Source: Glutinoglossum americanum | Lineage: Eukaryota; Ascomycota; Geoglossomycetes; Geoglossales; Geoglossaceae | Direction of reading: 5' to 3' | Assembly: GCA_020080175.1 (NCBI GenBank) | Contig: JAGHQL010000038.1 | Coordinates: 1 to 64,000 of the forward strand | Length of the DNA stretch: 64,000 nt | Shown: positions 34,720-46,422 of the stretch, piece after piece | How the letters are laid out: each line of letters begins with the position of its first letter | Numbering within the stretch: the first letter of the stretch is position 1 | Program-made: the position numbers and the translations under genes | Notes under the pieces: generated by a model | What the model was told of the DNA's origin: nothing | Database searches by the model: none | The model's input: the letters and a program-made list of their open reading frames with translations, nothing else

Positions 34720-36488
34720 ATGAACGTTCTCAGATGTCGTGTACCTATGTGCGCTCACTACGTTTATGGATTTCTGAGCTCTGATGAGCTTGAGGATCAT
34801 CGCCGGGAACATCATGCCGAGCGATTGGACGCTGTTTTGGATGGGCAGGATGAACCTATTCCGATATCGCCGTCCGCACCTATCCCGTATAAATTGGATG
34901 GGCAAAGGAAGAGAAGGCTTGGCCAAGATCCAGAGTTCATATTTTGTGACTACGATTCTACGAAGAATCACCAGCGCATACACCCACCAACCCAAGCCGA
35001 ACGAGGCCGCTTGGCTGAAGAGAAGCAGAACAAAAAGGTCAAAGAAATGGACGGCCCATGTCTGCGATGCAGAGTCCTAAAGAGACGTGTATGCTCCTAT
35101 AAAGCCTTGAATTCGTACAATTGTAATAACCGAACTTGTAGTGCGATGGAGGGGATCCATGTCGTCGTTGCCCGCGGCAAGATCCCCGCGCGGAAAACGA
35201 TTATTGGGAGGCCCTTGGATGCCAGCGAAACGGCCTGGAAGGTTTCACAAGGATCTTCGCTCCGGGTGCGTATTCAAACCTAGTGATACGGGGATGAGAA
35301 GCTGACGGGAACTTGTAGATTGCGTCACTGAGACTTATCGGCAATTTGTAAATCGCGATGGCGAAGTGGCGACAGTATACCTTACGGAGAGTGGCGACTC
35401 TGATCTTGACCTTTCTCCTACCTTTTACCGCTACTGCGAATGCATGGTATTCATGAAAAAATCTAGTCCAAAATTTTGCACTCTTTCTGAAAAGTGCTGG
35501 GACTGTCCAAGCACACGTCGCTTCTTGATTGAACTAGTGGAAACCGTAGACGCTGGCTTAGAATACGACTTGGACGATGAGGAAAAGGACTCTATCTGGG
35601 GCTATGACCTCGAAGCTCACTATTCGGCTCCGTGGGGGATTTTTATGTTCGCGATGCACCAAGGGTCGACTTTCACCCAAACGGCTTACAACCCAATCAC
35701 CCTATTTCGCATTGTAAATAGGATAGAAGAACTGAAGCTGGTAAGCCTGTGCGGCGGGATGCATTAACTGGGCAAAGCGCGCTGACTAACCAACACAGGA
35801 TTCATGGGATTGGGCAGCCACCGCAGCGGGAACAGTCGAGTATTCAGCAATCCTATACAGAGACGAGCACAAAGTACGAGCGCAAATAGACAACGAAGAT
35901 ACGGGTGTGGACTTAGAGATCGAAGCGTGCTCTTCACATCTAGACTCTACGCTCGAAGAGCTCTTTTGCAAAGGCTTAAACTCGATGCTGTCTTGCCGAG
36001 CAAGCCTGATCCCAGAGGAATGGATTGCCTACTTCTGCAGCCTCTGCATCCTGAGCATCACGAAGTCCATCGTAACCGACATATGCGCGCTCCAAGACGA
36101 ATACAAAGGAACCCCTCCCAATGCTTGGGTCGAAGCGAATCGGATGTCGAGCGGCTACAAGGCTCTGGTCAGCCTGTTCATTTGGGCATCTCCGCGTGAC
36201 TACCTTCTCGAGGACTGGGGTGAAGAGGCAAAAGACCCGCCATCCCCGGACCCAGAAGTGCAGGACCTCTACCGCCAAGCTCTAAAGATGGTTCATCAGG
36301 AAGAGTGGGAAGCACGTGGGATTAAATCCTCGGAAGACTTGCTTTTATCACTGGGCTCTGGTTTCTTGGAGGGAGACGTGTACAATGGGTTCCTAATCCA
36401 AATGTACGGTCTAGATGAGAATGCCAAGAAGAAGATAACTTCACCCAGCAGCGACGAGCCGGATACGCGGAACTGTGGGCGGGGTTAA
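34720..36488 (+). CDS. Zinc-finger / Zn-cluster-like fungal protein
   Basis: Exons 34720-35088, 35142-35265, 35319-35740 and 35799-36488 give 534 residues; introns are 53-58 nt. Near the start is a C2H2-like unit (LRCRVPMCAHYVYGF ... EDHRREHH). At about residues 115-155 is a Zn2Cys6-like array, PCLRCRVLKRRCDGGD then PCRRCP, with a later Cys in EALGC. Its first spacings (C-x2-C-x6-C-x5-C-x2-C) match the fungal binuclear cluster, but the sixth Cys is far away. An intron separates the second and third cysteines. The C-terminal 380 residues form a helical domain (FTQTAYNPITLFRIVN, WIAYFCSLCILSITK) without known motif. It may act as a nuclear regulator, which is inference. The gene appears to have lost its N-terminal part (34301-34719). 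Confidence 0.8.
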
Positions 36489-36689
36489 AAGCGGTACCGT
36501 CTCTTTTACTAACCGGAATGTGTGCGGGGAAAGGATAGAATGAGTCTTGGGACCCGCTAGATCTCTATATACACTTAGCTATAGCTTGTATCTGCCACCA
36601 TTCCGCTAGTGCGAGCATAACCAACAACAGAGAATTCAATAATAATATATATAATAGCATTTACACCGCTAATCTACACAGGATGCCTT

Positions 36690-39521
36690 TTATGGATAGG
36701 AGGATATACGTGCTATCCTGCTCTGTGGATGCCGTTTGATTGCTCTTGTTATAGCCTGATGTCTTTCGATTATCTCTATTACTCCACTATCGGGAGAGTA
36801 TTTGCGAGCCAGATCCAAGGGCGTTTGCTTCGAATCTAGAGCCTCTTTGTCGACTTCTGCACCATACCGAAGCAAAATCTTGACGGTAGCTGACCTGCCA
36901 TGTTTGCAAGCGGAGTGCAATGGTCTCCAGCCGGCTTGTGTCACCTGTCGAGCTAAGGTCGGGTGAACATTCAGCAGCGACCTGACCATTTCGGTGTTGT
37001 CGGAATATTTGATGCAAGACATTAGAAGGTGGTATGCTAGCATATACTTCAAGTGGTCCCCTTTGGGTAAGTAGGGCACCAGTAAAGAGCAAACAGAAAC
37101 TGTTGATTCTGGGTCAGTGAGTAGCTCTGCTAAAAGCTCTGGGTACATCTTGCGGATCACAGCTCTAGCTTTCTTTTCCCCGAGTTCTGATTTCATGGCC
37201 GACAACACAAAGGCGGCCACCTGTCGATCTCCACTTTGAAATGCGCGGAATAGAATATGCGTACTCCTGTGTGCCTGCCAACGAACCTGGGATCTCGAGA
37301 TCAAAAGCTTGACTATCTCGATGTTCTTGTTGGACACAGCAACCTCAAGTGGCGACTTTCCATGGCTATTTAACAGATTGGGATCTGCTCCGGCATCTAA
37401 GAGGGGTTGCAAAACGGAAAAGGCGCCGTGCTCCGCGGCGAGGTGTAGTGGTGTAGAGCCGTCTACCGTCCGCATATCTAAGTCTACGTCGAGGCTTAGC
37501 AAAAATTCAAGAACCTCCTTCGAGTCGTAACGAGCTGAATAATGAAGAGGCGAGGCACCCGTGATGTCCGTCCGACACAGGTCACTCCTCGCCCCGACCA
37601 GGACATCCGCGGCATCCAAACGATTGTGCTGGCAGGCAAAGTGCAGTGGAATTAGGCCTCCGTCGTCTGCTTTGTTCACAATCGCTCCACCCTCGATGAG
37701 ACGGGAAACGATATGGCCATTGCCTTGCCCTGCCGCAAAATGAAGGGCTGTGTTTCCGTCCAGCGTGCCTTGCCGAACATCTACCTCTCCAAAAAGCTCT
37801 TCGATGATGTCTGTGTGGCCTCTAGAGGCGGCAATATGCATGGCTGAATCGCCTAGTTTGTCTACTGCGCACATATCCCAACCTCCTGCGCGCGCGATCC
37901 TTACAATCTCGAGATTGCCTTTCCAAGCGGCTATATGGAGTGCCGTCCAGCCGTATGGGGCAGCTGTGTTAGTCGTTGGCGCCCCCGCGGTGACTAGGGC
38001 TTTAATTCCTTGGACCAGATTGTATTCTGCGCAAACAAGGCAAAGAAGGCCTAGCGCTGTTTTGGGCATCGAAGAGACGTCGGCACTGCATTCAATGGCG
38101 GCTGCAACGGCCTCATACTGCCGGAAAGCCATAGCGTGCTTCAGGAGGCTGTGTGGACAAGAAATATTGCTGCTGGGTGGGTCGCCAGTGGCCCTGTCTA
38201 CCGAGCCCACCGCCGCCTCTCCTCCTGATTCCCCCATGTCGACTTCTCCCATGTCGAGTTCGATCCGGTCTCCCCCTGGTCCAAGGCCTAGTCTCCCGGA
38301 ACCGACTAGTTCCTCCCTAGATCTCGCCCCCTTCCTACTAGTCCTCAAACCCCCCGTACCATCCCCACCATCCTCCTCACCGAGTTCAACCGTGCTCGCG
38401 TTTCTACAGAACAGAAGCAGCAGAGGCATATTCTTGCCCTTCTTGCTCGCCCAGGCGTGGGAGATGTCTCGTCCAAAGCTGAAAGAGGCTCCATGGTCGA
38501 GTAGCAATTGAACGAGTTCTACATTCCCCTCCTGCAACGCTACTTTCATAGTCTGTCCTTGCTCTTTTCGCAACTCAAGCCCATGGTTGAGCATGACCTT
38601 GATAGCGTCTATACGGCCACCCCCCGCTGCGTAATATGCGGCAGTTGATCCGTTCTCATCAAGGCCGTTCACGTCTACACCACGCTTGATAAGTAATTCT
38701 ACAAGCTCTGGTATCCCGTCCTGGGCAGCAATGTGTAGCATTGTGCGTTTGGGGCTAAGCTTCCAGAATAGGTTCGCCCCGCCATCGATCAATATCTTTA
38801 CCTTTAGGATATTGCCGCTCAAGATAGCTGCGAACAGTGGAGTACCCCGAAACTCTGAGTTGTCGACCGCATTTATGTCGGCGCCAGCGTCCAATAATAG
38901 TTGCAGCACCTCTGGGCTCGGAGATTTCTGTGCTGCAACATGCAGAGCGCTGGCGCCCATGTAATCCCTAGCATTTACATCAACACCTTCATCCAGGAGT
39001 CGCAGGAAAATAGACAAGTCATGAGAAATCATGGCCATAGCGTGAAGGAGAGTGCCCCCGTAGCTAGCATCCCTGATCCGGAGTGAGAATCCATTATGTA
39101 TAAACGCTCGAATTACTTCCTCTTGCCCAAGGCCCAGAGCGGTGGCGAGGTACCGGGAGGGGCATTGAAGGGGTGGGTTGGTACTGAGCAAAAGATCGAC
39201 GAGGACAAAATCGTCTAGTCTAGTTGCAATATCTAGAGAAGTGGTGTTGTTATCATCCTCTAGTAAAGGATCCGCTCCGGCCTCCAGGAGATACTCGCAT
39301 AAATGGATACGCCGATCGAGTGTCGCGAGGTGGAGAGCAGATTGTCCGGAGGCATTTTGGAGGTCCACGGGAAACCCACAGGATACTAGAGCCCGGACGA
39401 TGTTTAATTGACCTTTAGAAGCCGCAGTGTGCAGGGCGCTGTTCCATGTCAGGCTATCATAGAACAGATAGGAGTCGTCGCCGACAATTTGCCCTAGTGT
39501 GAGTAATGTTCCAGTAGACAT
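36690..39521 (-). CDS. Large ankyrin-repeat protein
   Basis: A single exon of 943 residues from the ATG at 39521. The frame is open further upstream but without an ATG, and a TATA-like box lies 53 bases before this start. About twenty ankyrin repeats fill most of the protein, for example SALHTAASKGQLNIVRALV, GWTALHIAAWKGNLEI, STPLHLAAEHGAFSV and QAGWRPLHSACKHG. A Gly/Glu/Arg-rich low-complexity loop (about residues 390-470) splits the array in two. Around residues 760-860 is a helical block lacking repeat consensus. There is no catalytic, NACHT or membrane domain, so this is probably a scaffold or recognition protein. It is divergently arranged with the kinase-ankyrin gene (397-bp spacer), and the two ankyrin-rich proteins might be co-regulated; that is inference. 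Confidence 0.88.
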   Translation of the reverse strand: MSTGTLLTLGQIVGDDSYLFYDSLTWNSALHTAASKGQLNIVRALVSCGFPVDLQNASGQSALHLATLDRRIHLCEYLLEAGADPLLEDDNNTTSLDIATRLDDFVLVDLLLSTNPPLQCPSRYLATALGLGQEEVIRAFIHNGFSLRIRDASYGGTLLHAMAMISHDLSIFLRLLDEGVDVNARDYMGASALHVAAQKSPSPEVLQLLLDAGADINAVDNSEFRGTPLFAAILSGNILKVKILIDGGANLFWKLSPKRTMLHIAAQDGIPELVELLIKRGVDVNGLDENGSTAAYYAAGGGRIDAIKVMLNHGLELRKEQGQTMKVALQEGNVELVQLLLDHGASFSFGRDISHAWASKKGKNMPLLLLFCRNASTVELGEEDGGDGTGGLRTSRKGARSREELVGSGRLGLGPGGDRIELDMGEVDMGESGGEAAVGSVDRATGDPPSSNISCPHSLLKHAMAFRQYEAVAAAIECSADVSSMPKTALGLLCLVCAEYNLVQGIKALVTAGAPTTNTAAPYGWTALHIAAWKGNLEIVRIARAGGWDMCAVDKLGDSAMHIAASRGHTDIIEELFGEVDVRQGTLDGNTALHFAAGQGNGHIVSRLIEGGAIVNKADDGGLIPLHFACQHNRLDAADVLVGARSDLCRTDITGASPLHYSARYDSKEVLEFLLSLDVDLDMRTVDGSTPLHLAAEHGAFSVLQPLLDAGADPNLLNSHGKSPLEVAVSNKNIEIVKLLISRSQVRWQAHRSTHILFRAFQSGDRQVAAFVLSAMKSELGEKKARAVIRKMYPELLAELLTDPESTVSVCSLLVPYLPKGDHLKYMLAYHLLMSCIKYSDNTEMVRSLLNVHPTLARQVTQAGWRPLHSACKHGRSATVKILLRYGAEVDKEALDSKQTPLDLARKYSPDSGVIEIIERHQAITRAIKRHPQSRIARISSYP

Positions 39522-39918
39522 TTCTACGGTCGGACTGGTCGGAATTGGGCAGATATCTTGCGGGACCACGACGTATTTATACGATTCAGCAGGAAGCGTC
39601 AGAACGATAATAGCAAAAGCGTGTGGTAGAGGATACTATAGAGATTCACAGTCTTCACGTCTGCGAGGCGCGGTGAAGGGAGAGCCAGCCAGCGGTTTTC
39701 GGCGCTTACCTGGCGCAGGCTGTGTTTTAAGGTCTTGGCAGTTTCCCGCTGAATTTGCTGATAAATTGGAGTGGGAGACAAGGTCTCGGCAAGCCACCTC
39801 TCAGCTGAACCTCTGGTGGTGTAAATTCATGGCACCAGGCCTCCAAGGCTCTAGTAGCCTTATCCAACTTTAATTCTATCGCACGGCCACCATCTGAGTA
39901 GACTTGCCTTATTAAGTC
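39522..39918. other. Shared promoter region of two divergent ankyrin genes
   Basis: A 397-bp spacer between start codons on opposite strands. Open frames inside it do not extend either gene convincingly. It holds the TATA-like box listed separately. Confidence 0.55.
39574..39581 (-). promoter_or_regulatory. TATA-like box of the ankyrin gene
   Basis: On the minus strand this reads TATAAATA, 53 bases upstream of the ATG at 39521. That is a plausible distance for a transcription start about 30 bases further on. It supports the chosen start over the in-frame GTG at 39569. Confidence 0.45.
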
Positions 39919-42900
39919 ATGGGCTCTGATGACGGTTGGCGACCGGAGAGTGATGATGAATACCGGAACTACCAGCAAAGCAGTCCCGGTGTTGATCATC
40001 TCAATCAGCCCGAAAACGCTTATACCGTTAGCAACGGGATAGGCTTTCACCAGGACCAATCGGACGACTTGCGGAAGCTTATGACGTTAGTCCATTCGGT
40101 CAAGTTCTGCTCAAAACTGACCAAGACGTATGGTGTCCGGGATTTTGCGGAGATCCCGTCTACTCAACTAGCACGAGGCAGTCATTTTCAAACTCGAAGG
40201 CTAGCTGGGAATTTTGTCCTCGCCAAGTATCCAGTGATCTACAACCTAGATAGAGCTGGTATTGGTGTGTCTAGAAGGAGTTACGAAGCCGCAGCTTTGG
40301 AACTTCAGATTCTGGTTCACGAGCCCATTCATCAGCACCCTAATATCGTCGATATCCTTTCGGTTGGCTGGGCTAGGCTCCTGCCTCCTAAATCGTCCTG
40401 TCTTCCAATCACTTTCGTCGAATTTGCCCCGCATGGGACACTTGCGCAGTACCTTGAAAATAACGGGGTAGATGCCGCAGTAAAAAACTCCCTTGCTCGG
40501 GACATTGCACAAGGTCTTCAAATGCTGCATTCCTGTGGCATAACTCACGGCGACCTGAAGATGGACAACGTCTTGGTTTTCCCAACGTCAGGTGGGGCAT
40601 ACCCTGTACAAGCCAAGCTATCCGATTTTGGTTGTTCCGTCTTGGAGAATGATCATGGCACCAATCTACCCGGCTGTTCGCCTCCATGGGGCGCACCGGA
40701 ATGGCATAAGAACTTCGCCCCCTCTCAGCTCCACGTCACCGACCTTTACTCTCTCGGTCTCCTTATTTGGAGTCTCGCACTTAACGGGGAAAATCCCTTC
40801 GAAGGCCAGGAAGCGGGCGAAATAGAGGCGCGTAAACTATCCGATTCCGTCCTGGAGGATGCGATTCAATCCATTGAGCAGCAATACGACACCCGAATCC
40901 TTTTGCGTGGCTCGATTGACGATGACGACAGGTTCTTTGCATATCTCTACGGTGTCGCCATGCCACGAAGAGCATTGCAAAACACTTTAAGACTGGATCC
41001 AAAAAAGAGAAATCTTCAAAAAGTGCTAGAAAGTCTCTCTCAAGGTCACTATTATGGGTAAGCCGCTTCAAGAAAGTATAGCAGCAACACCCTCTAACTA
41101 GCGTCGCAGATATGCCGAAGAACAACCCACAATACCGAGAGGACGAAAGATTGAAGATAATAGGGTAACTCTCAATCAATCACCCAGTGAACACATCTGA
41201 TTCTTTTTTAGCCTGTGGTATCATTTCTCCGCTTCTTCGATGCTCCCAGTTATGTAAAGTCAGAATTTTTAGAGAGTACTAGAAAGGTCGCCCTCGACGA
41301 ATCGGCCGACGATTCTGATCGTGGAGAAGCATCGTTGCAGCTTTGTTGGGCATATATAGATGGCTTTGGCACCTCTCAGGATATCCACGCCGCTCTGGCT
41401 TGGATCGAAATGGCAGCCGAGTTTGGAAATGTCTCTGCCGGTGGCCTAATAAAGCGTGTATTCGATTCAGCCGGAAAACCCATGAGTCAGAGCCTGCAGC
41501 AAAAGGGAACCGAATGGCTATCCAAGGCTGTCCGTTGGGGGTTATCGATTGCAAGAGAAGAATTGAAACGCATTGACATGGAGCAGTGCGCATTAGCGGA
41601 GGAACCCTTCAAGGTTGCCCTAGGTGCGCAAATGCTGGATGGTGCAACGTCCTCAAACTTCACTCACTTTAACCTCATCGATGGGCTTTTCCATCCCAGA
41701 AATCGAGATGCTATGCGCGGATTGCACTTGCGGGTTGGTCACGGCACGGAAGGGATTCCTTTTCTCGGTTTACAGAAGAACACTCATCTCCATGCTGGTG
41801 CAGCTATGGGGGTGGATATTCAGTACTTCGATTCCTACATTAAGGAGTTTCCAAACTATATCGATGCGAAGGATGCTGCCGGAAACACACCCCTCCATAT
41901 TGCGCTTCGCTGTGGCAACTCGCAGCATGCTAAATGCCTTCTAGAGTATGGAGCTAACGCCATGGTTATCAATAACCGCAGTGAGAGCCCATGCCACTGG
42001 CTGGTGTATATTGACGAGCCAAGAGAGCAACAAGAATTGGTGGATTTACTAGTCAGGAACCGCGCAAGATTGGATATCGCGGCGAAGTCGCCTTCCTCGG
42101 CCAGCGATCCGTATTGCTTCATCAGGCATGGTGGCACACCTTTGCATTGGGCTGTTGAGCAGAATCTAGTTGAATTGACAAATTCATTGCTTGAAAATGG
42201 TGCTGATCCGGAGTCTATTTACAATGGGTTCACTCCTATTGACTTGGCGGTTGAACGAGGCAACCCGGGTGTCCTAAGAGCCCTCTTATCGAATGCCAAA
42301 CTACCGCCAATGTCTCTGTGTGTCCGCACCGACCCAAATTCCTCTCGGCCCCCCGACTATGTCTCCAGAGAGAGCTACGTTCATTTTGCTGTTAGCTCCC
42401 TTTTACTGCACGACCGATGGCTTTTCCATGGGCGATTCTGGTTGCAGTGTCTTCGAGAGACCATCCATGTTCTCCAGGATTTTGGGCTGAGCCCGTTAAC
42501 AGAGCATTCCCCAGTCATAGTTGCAGCTCTAGCAAATACTGGAAGTACTGAAATCCTTGAACTTTTAGTTCAAGAACGTTTGGACAGTCATACCGAACAT
42601 AATGCTGTCTTTTGGCAAGACATATTACATAATTGCATCAATTCTGGCCAACCCTTCGTGCTCTTATATCTCTTCGAGCAGTACATGAAGCACGCTCCAT
42701 TGAAAGCGCTCGGCCGACCGGAGGAGTTGCTGCTGAGTAGTGCCAAGAGCCTGAACTGCGACCCCTCAGTTATCGAGAAGATCCTAGAGGCCGGGGTGGA
42801 TATCGATTGCCGTAACGCAGCGGGGGAATCTCCGTTGATACTGGCAGTGAGAAGCCGCAACTACGAGCTCGCAACCTTCCTGCTTAGCCGAGGAGCTGAT

Positions 42901-44145
42901 ACTAAAATTCGGTGCTTCGCAGACGCGGAGGATAAGGTATCAGTGAACATACTTTACAAACTTATCACCTCCAACATGGATATCGAGCTAGGACCATTAA
43001 TGTATCTCCTAGAACCTCTACACCCATACGCTGATAAGTCACCCGACTTTTTGGTGATTTCCGAGCAGCGAGAAACGGCTCTCCATTTGGCCTGTCGTAT
43101 AGGAAACCTCGCCATTGTTGAGCTCCTACTAAAGAAATTCCCCAACAAAGACCAAATCGACTTCACAAACCACAGAGGCTGGACAGCGTTGCACTCTGCT
43201 ACGTTTAACGGGCATTTAGAAGTCGTTAAGAAGCTCTGCGAAGCTGGGGCAGATGTAAATGCCCAAGTCGGGTCGCGTGACGCACCCCGCCGTAAAAGGA
43301 AGACAGTGCTCGACTTCTGCTTCTCCTGGTCCGCACCGCCAAAAGACGTTTTAGAAGCATACCATGGCCGGCAGGTATCAATGGAAGATGTTTATATAAA
43401 TCGATTGGGCATCGCAAAGCATTTGAAGGGGACCAATGCGCGTAGGGCGGATCGGAAACTTGTTTCAAGGTCTCAACCCCTAAGGCTTGCACATTTGGCT
43501 GTCATCAAAGGGATGGCCAGGCTTCTTGCAGAGGCTCTCCAGCTCCTAGACGTGATATCTATCAGACAGCCTATTCTAGACGCCCTGCTGTTTGATGCCT
43601 GCAAACGAGAGAGTATATCAGTTGCCCGGTTCCTCATCAGCGCTGGAGCTAACCCCAATGCTCGCTCAAGAAAATCCACCACACCATTGCATCTGGCAGC
43701 TTATTTCAAGCAGCCCGTTATCGTTCACCTTCTACTACAAAGAGGCGCAGAGGCAAACCCGGTGAATGATTATGATGACACTCCGCTTTCATATGCACTA
43801 CAAAATAAGCAACCTTCTTCGATTCGAGCTTTAAAGGATGCCGGCGGCTCTATACCTGTACCAAGAGAAGCGTACAATAAGATATTCACGGACATGGGTT
43901 TTGAACCGCCGAGAATGGGTGGTGCCGAGCTACCGAAGTTTACGTTTAGGCTTAAAGGTGAGCCAGTTAGTGATGAGGATGAAAATAGCAATGATGAGGA
44001 CACAGACGGTGGAGGCGCTGCAAGGCAGACAACAGAGAAACGCAGCGGAAGCACTAGACTGGGATCTGGAAGCGATGAGGAAGAGGGGGCCTCAGGATAT
44101 GAAGATGGAAGACGGAGGCGGAAGCGAGGAAGATTGGGAACCTGA
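39919..44145 (+). CDS. Protein kinase / ankyrin-repeat fusion
   Basis: Exons 39919-41057, 41110-41164 and 41212-44145 (introns 52 and 47 nt) give 1375 residues. The N-terminal kinase-like domain (about 80-378) has HPNIVDILSVGW, ITFVEFAPHGTLAQYL, the catalytic loop HGDLKMDNVL (H210-G-D212) and DFG at 236-238. A possible ATP-site Lys is in NFVLAKY, but the Gly-rich loop is not recognisable. HGD replaces HRD, a natural variant. Next is a Sel1-like helical segment (LCWAYIDGFG...AALAWIEMAAEFGN, 430-470). Roughly twelve ankyrin repeats follow (GNTPLHIALRCGNSQHA, GWTALHSATFNGHLEV, STTPLHLAAYFKQPV). The protein ends in a very acidic then basic tail (SDEDENSNDEDTDGG ... RRRRKRGR). The domain mix resembles recognition kinases: repeats sense, kinase signals. 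That role is inference; the catalytic Asp residues suggest an active enzyme. Confidence 0.88.
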
Positions 44146-44620
44146 AGGTGAAGCTGAAGATAAGGATGAAGGTGTAACCGAGAATTAGGATTGCGAAAAT
44201 GCAGGAGACAGCCTCTAATAGACATTCCCTGGAGAACGGGGAGCCTCTTAGGCAGACACGCTCCCGGTTTTCCTCAGTGAAATGAAAGTAGAGGTGCCTC
44301 CTAGCAATAGTAAAATAACATATTTATTCTTGTAGCCTTAATGACATAGGTAGTCAATAGTTATCATCAGCCTCCGACGCCTCGAAATTTGCAGAAGGGA
44401 GCAGGCAAAGTCTGAATCGAGTGGGCGAGGAGCGAGAACATATGTATGTGTATATATACATAAGTGGATAGCACCCACACAATGTCAAGACGGCCTCTAG
44501 AGTCAAGCAATGCCAGAAGACAATGATAAACCACAATTTAAATTTGCACATCAGATCGCAGCTACCTGTAGCTCAGTTGGAGCCCGAATTGCTTGAAAGG
44601 CCCACCCAATAGCCCAAACG
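44146..44620. other. Convergent intergenic region
   Basis: Between the 3' ends of the kinase-ankyrin gene and the pseudokinase gene. A TAGCTCAGTTGG string at 44569-44580 resembles a tRNA D-arm, but no T-arm or acceptor stem accompanies it. Confidence 0.5.
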
Positions 44621-46422
44621 TCAGGTTTTCGTACTCACACTACAGCGTTTCAGAACCCTAACTACTTCCCAGGAAAGCAACTCAAGCAACGCAGTGGGTC
44701 CCTCGTCTTTCGATGCAGTATCCAACCAGAGATCATCCCGATCAATACACATGAGAACCGCATCTCTGTAGGCTTCACCCATATGATGCGCCAGCTGGCT
44801 ATGACAGATGTTGATCACGCGTTGGCGGAGATCAAAGGCGGTGTCGCGATGGTTGGAGAAATAGTGCAGGTCATGCCACATGCCGATCTCGAACAGGATC
44901 ATTCCGAGGGAGTATATGTCGTAGCGGCGCTCGTACCTACGATGCGGGCCCTGTCGGAGTTCTGGGTGCTGCCACAGGCCTAAAGGCGACTTCAGGCTTC
45001 GGGCGTCGATGGTGGGTTCTCCTAGCTTCTCGGGTCTAGCCACCCCGAACCCCATCATTTGTGGCCTGGACAGGTCGACCGCATGGACCGAGCCTTTTTC
45101 GTGGAACATAACGATATTAGCGCTGTTTAGGGATTTGTGGACCCAGTCGACGTTGAGAAGGCTTAGCAGCCCATCTGCCAGGACCGCAGCAAGTTGATAC
45201 CTCTGCTCCAGCGTAGGCCACAGCTGCTTAGACTTCAATTCCTGGATGGATCTGTTGTTCGGCCGTATGATTGAGTACAATGAAAGGGCCTCGCGGTGTG
45301 GATCCGCAAACTCCGGTAGCTGGTAGGCTTGAACAAACTGCGTTCGCCGGGATTGGAGAAACCCAAGAGAAAGAGGCAGTAGTAGGGTTGATGGCCGGTC
45401 CAATCTCGCGAGAAGTTCACATAGCTGTCCGATCCTGCCTTTGAGTATATTGGACTCATCCATGCTTAGCGTTTCATCGAAGGTGGTGAACTCGACCAAC
45501 ACTGGTGTACTGGATTCTGGCGCTTTGGATTGCTCTGCAAACAAAGTTAGAAGCTGGTGAAATTCGGAAACTGAAAGGAAATAACAGAGGTCCTACCTGA
45601 GAAATATGCGGTTAGTTCTCTGTGGGGTTCTCTAGTAATCCCTAACATGTCCTCTATCTTAGAGATCCTCTCTTTTGTCAGTTCCATGGAGCTATACGCG
45701 ATAACAGAGCTTGCCGGTTGCTCTTGCAACCGCTTTGCCTTGATCGAACACCCTGTATAGATATCATCATAGAGCTGTCCATCTACTCCACGCGCTGCGT
45801 TGCCAACGTCTGCCAACTCACGCGCGTCCTCCGACAATGCCAAAGCCCTTATGCTAACTACCGCATCGTTAAATTTGCGTTCGCCTGGCGGTAGCATTTC
45901 CCGTAGAGCGTCATTATAGTACTTAAGATCTTTAATGAGACCGGCGATCTTCTCCCTATCGCTGGTATCGTCGGTCAAGGCCCAGCCGAAACTGACCTTC
46001 TTAAAAAAGCTGACGCGATTTGAGTGTTCTAGTCGACGTCGTTTCGCTCTGAAGATTGCTCTAGCCACAGGGAATCCCTGGGAAAGGGTGCTTGACGCAC
46101 TAGTTCCTTTGGTTTCTTGATCGCTGGGAGACGGGTCCAACTCTCCAGTTCCTCCCTCAGTCCCCCCATCGGCAGAGTCTATTCGGTATTTCTTTTTGAG
46201 GGTCTGAAGGTTGTTAAGGACGTGGTAGACCTCGCCAATGATCCCCAAAATATTGCTCTCAAGGCGATCGATGTCTATTGGTCCAACCGTCTGGATCGAT
46301 GCAGCTTGGATGCATTTGCGAACCGAGCAGTCGGTTACCGCGGGGTCGCCAGAAACATCAGCCGTTAACAAGCCACTTTGCTGAATCCACATCTCGAAGC
46401 GAAGATATTCGACAGCTATCAT
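44621..46422 (-). CDS. HeLo-like / pseudokinase protein, N-terminus decayed
   Basis: Exons 46422-45597 and 45534-44621 (complement), with a 62-nt intron, give 579 residues as read. The start resembles the middle of a HeLo (prion-inhibition and propagation) domain: EYLRFEMWIQQSGLL, then a long helical part (GLIKDLKYYNDALREMLPPGERKF). The C-terminal half has a kinase fold outline (QRYQLAAVLADGLLSLLNVDWVHKSLNSANI ... YDIYSLGMILFEIGMW). The HRD Asp is lost (HKSLNSAN) and DFG is changed (MGFGVARPE), so it should be a pseudokinase. The HeLo plus pseudokinase pairing is a known fungal architecture of incompatibility-type proteins, where HeLo acts at the membrane. The sequence upstream to about 46560 still resembles the first part of the HeLo domain but is broken at several points, so the whole locus looks like a fossil or a shortened survivor. 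Confidence 0.75.

Noticed and set aside
39727-40059. 110-codon minus frame over the divergent spacer
   Set aside because: Overlaps the start of the kinase-ankyrin gene in antisense and does not extend the ankyrin gene in frame.
44569-44580. TAGCTCAGTTGG, a tRNA D-arm-like string
   Set aside because: No TTCGA-type T-arm and no pairing acceptor stem at the right distances.
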